Shown: positions 63,498 through 64,000 of the stretch, one piece after another | Position numbering within the stretch: the stretch's first letter is position 1 | Layout: every line of letters begins with the position of its first letter | NCBI RefSeq assembly: GCF_003841485.1 | Contig: NZ_REFY01000007.1 | Location: forward strand, 62,001 to 126,000 | Direction: 5' to 3' | From: Natrarchaeobius halalkaliphilus | Lineage (GTDB): Archaea > Halobacteriota > Halobacteria > Halobacteriales > Natrialbaceae | DNA: 64,000 nucleotides | Translations under genes and position numbers: made by a program | The notes under the pieces: model-generated | Told to the model about the DNA's origin: nothing | Database searches by the model: none | Seen by the model: the letters and a program-made list of their open reading frames with translations, nothing else

Positions 63498-63824
63498 AGC
63501 AATTTCAACGAGTTCACCAGTGATGAATGTTTCTATAGAAACCACCAGAATGAACTCGAGAGAAAAATCACAATCAGTGTACATCTGTACGTCAACCAAC
63601 CGAAACAACGTTTCCCGAACTTTAAGCCGACCGATCAATCAGGTGAAAACCGGAGGCGTAGCTACTAAATTCACTGAGGCCAGTGTGTTCAACGATCAGT
63701 GGCAGTCCATGATTGCTTATACCCCTATTTTAACAAAAAAGTCGGTTCATATTATCGTCTGTGAACCGATATGGTCGTGATGTTTTTTATATATTATAGG
63801 ATAGAAACATGTGGCATGCGTGAG
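63498..63824. other. Intergenic region before the right-edge gene
   Basis: AT-rich DNA with a TATA-like tttttatatatta at 63784-63796. No gene seen. Confidence 0.4.
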
Positions 63825-64000
63825 TTACTCTTCGACAAGAAGGGGCAAACGCCCAAGACGATTAGAAGCCATCTCCAAACTACCTTGAGAAGTAACGCTA
63901 CCGTTCTTGGCAAACCAATACGACTCAGTGATCTCATCACGATCCGATAATGGAACGAGAAAGACTGTTGTACCCCTTGAGGAGATCTCTGCCAGTAAGT
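63825..64000 (-). CDS. 3' end of an unidentified gene, truncated by the window edge
   Basis: An open minus-strand frame of 58 codons enters from the right edge and ends at the TAA at 63825-63827. The protein tail (TTVFLVPLSDRDEITESYWF, EMASNRLGRLPLLVEE) looks like genuine coding sequence, but the family cannot be judged. Confidence 0.55.
   Translation of the reverse strand, partial: LLAEISSRGTTVFLVPLSDRDEITESYWFAKNGSVTSQGSLEMASNRLGRLPLLVEE

Noticed and set aside
1-64000. CRISPR array, phage or integrative element with att sites
   Set aside because: No regularly spaced repeats, integrase, phage structural genes or tRNA-based attachment sites were seen.

Overview
The window looks like chromosome from a haloarchaeon (class Halobacteria). 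Proteins are strongly acidic, promoters carry archaeal TATA elements about 25-30 nt before the start codon (mostly leaderless genes), binding proteins are Tat lipoproteins, and there are two Htr-type chemotaxis transducers, a stand-alone PdxS and IS4/IS5/IS630-type insertion sequence debris. Base composition is mosaic: about 7-20.7 kb and 41-50 kb are GC-rich, whereas about 20.8-41 kb and 56-64 kb are visibly AT-richer. No rRNA, tRNA or CRISPR array was seen.

Layout. 0-2.8 kb: 3' part of a chemotaxis transducer and a SelA/DgaE-like PLP enzyme. 3.4-5.9 kb: a degenerate IS4-type transposase next to a 531-bp IS5-type derivative with intact 18-bp ends. 7.0-11.9 kb: a two-gene formate dehydrogenase. 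12.8-20.8 kb: an aromatic-ring gene set, namely a type I extradiol dioxygenase, two EamA exporters, an aspartate dehydrogenase, a NicX-like pyridine-ring dioxygenase, a BphB-like cis-dihydrodiol dehydrogenase, a Rieske dioxygenase (alpha and beta) and a coupled unknown protein. 21.2-31.3 kb: indoleamine 2,3-dioxygenase (IDO), an aminotransferase, TrpB, PdxS, an HSL-type hydrolase and a class V aminotransferase. 31.6-36.1 kb: a complete branched-chain amino acid-type ABC transporter. 36.7-42.9 kb: a nitrilase-fold protein without its catalytic Cys, SerA, SerB and a TPP enzyme. 43-49.6 kb: a NitT/TauT-type ABC transporter with two permeases, a VOC protein, an alpha/beta hydrolase and an IclR regulator. 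49.9-54.1 kb: a soluble PAS transducer, an LplA-like ligase and RibB. 55-64 kb: a probable sugar/polyol module (FGGY kinase, SAF-domain dehydrogenase, inositol monophosphatase-type phosphatase, MFS transporter, two HAD phosphatases).

How it may work together (inference). The 7-29 kb genes can be read as a tryptophan-to-kynurenate ('quinoline') catabolic route. IDO makes N-formylkynurenine; the HSL hydrolase releases formate, which the formate dehydrogenase oxidises; the aminotransferase makes kynurenate; the Rieske dioxygenase and BphB-like dehydrogenase make a dihydroxylated quinoline; the extradiol dioxygenase opens that ring; and the NicX-like enzyme may open the remaining pyridine ring. 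TrpB with a serine-synthesis set (SerA, SerB, class V aminotransferase) could feed tryptophan from indole. To my knowledge no complete gene set has been assigned to the quinoline branch.

A palindrome, TTTG-N7-CAAA, occurs nine times in intergenic DNA: upstream of the IclR gene (3), between the aminotransferase and trpB (3), upstream of serA (1) and downstream of the formate dehydrogenase (2). It may tie these regions into one regulon.
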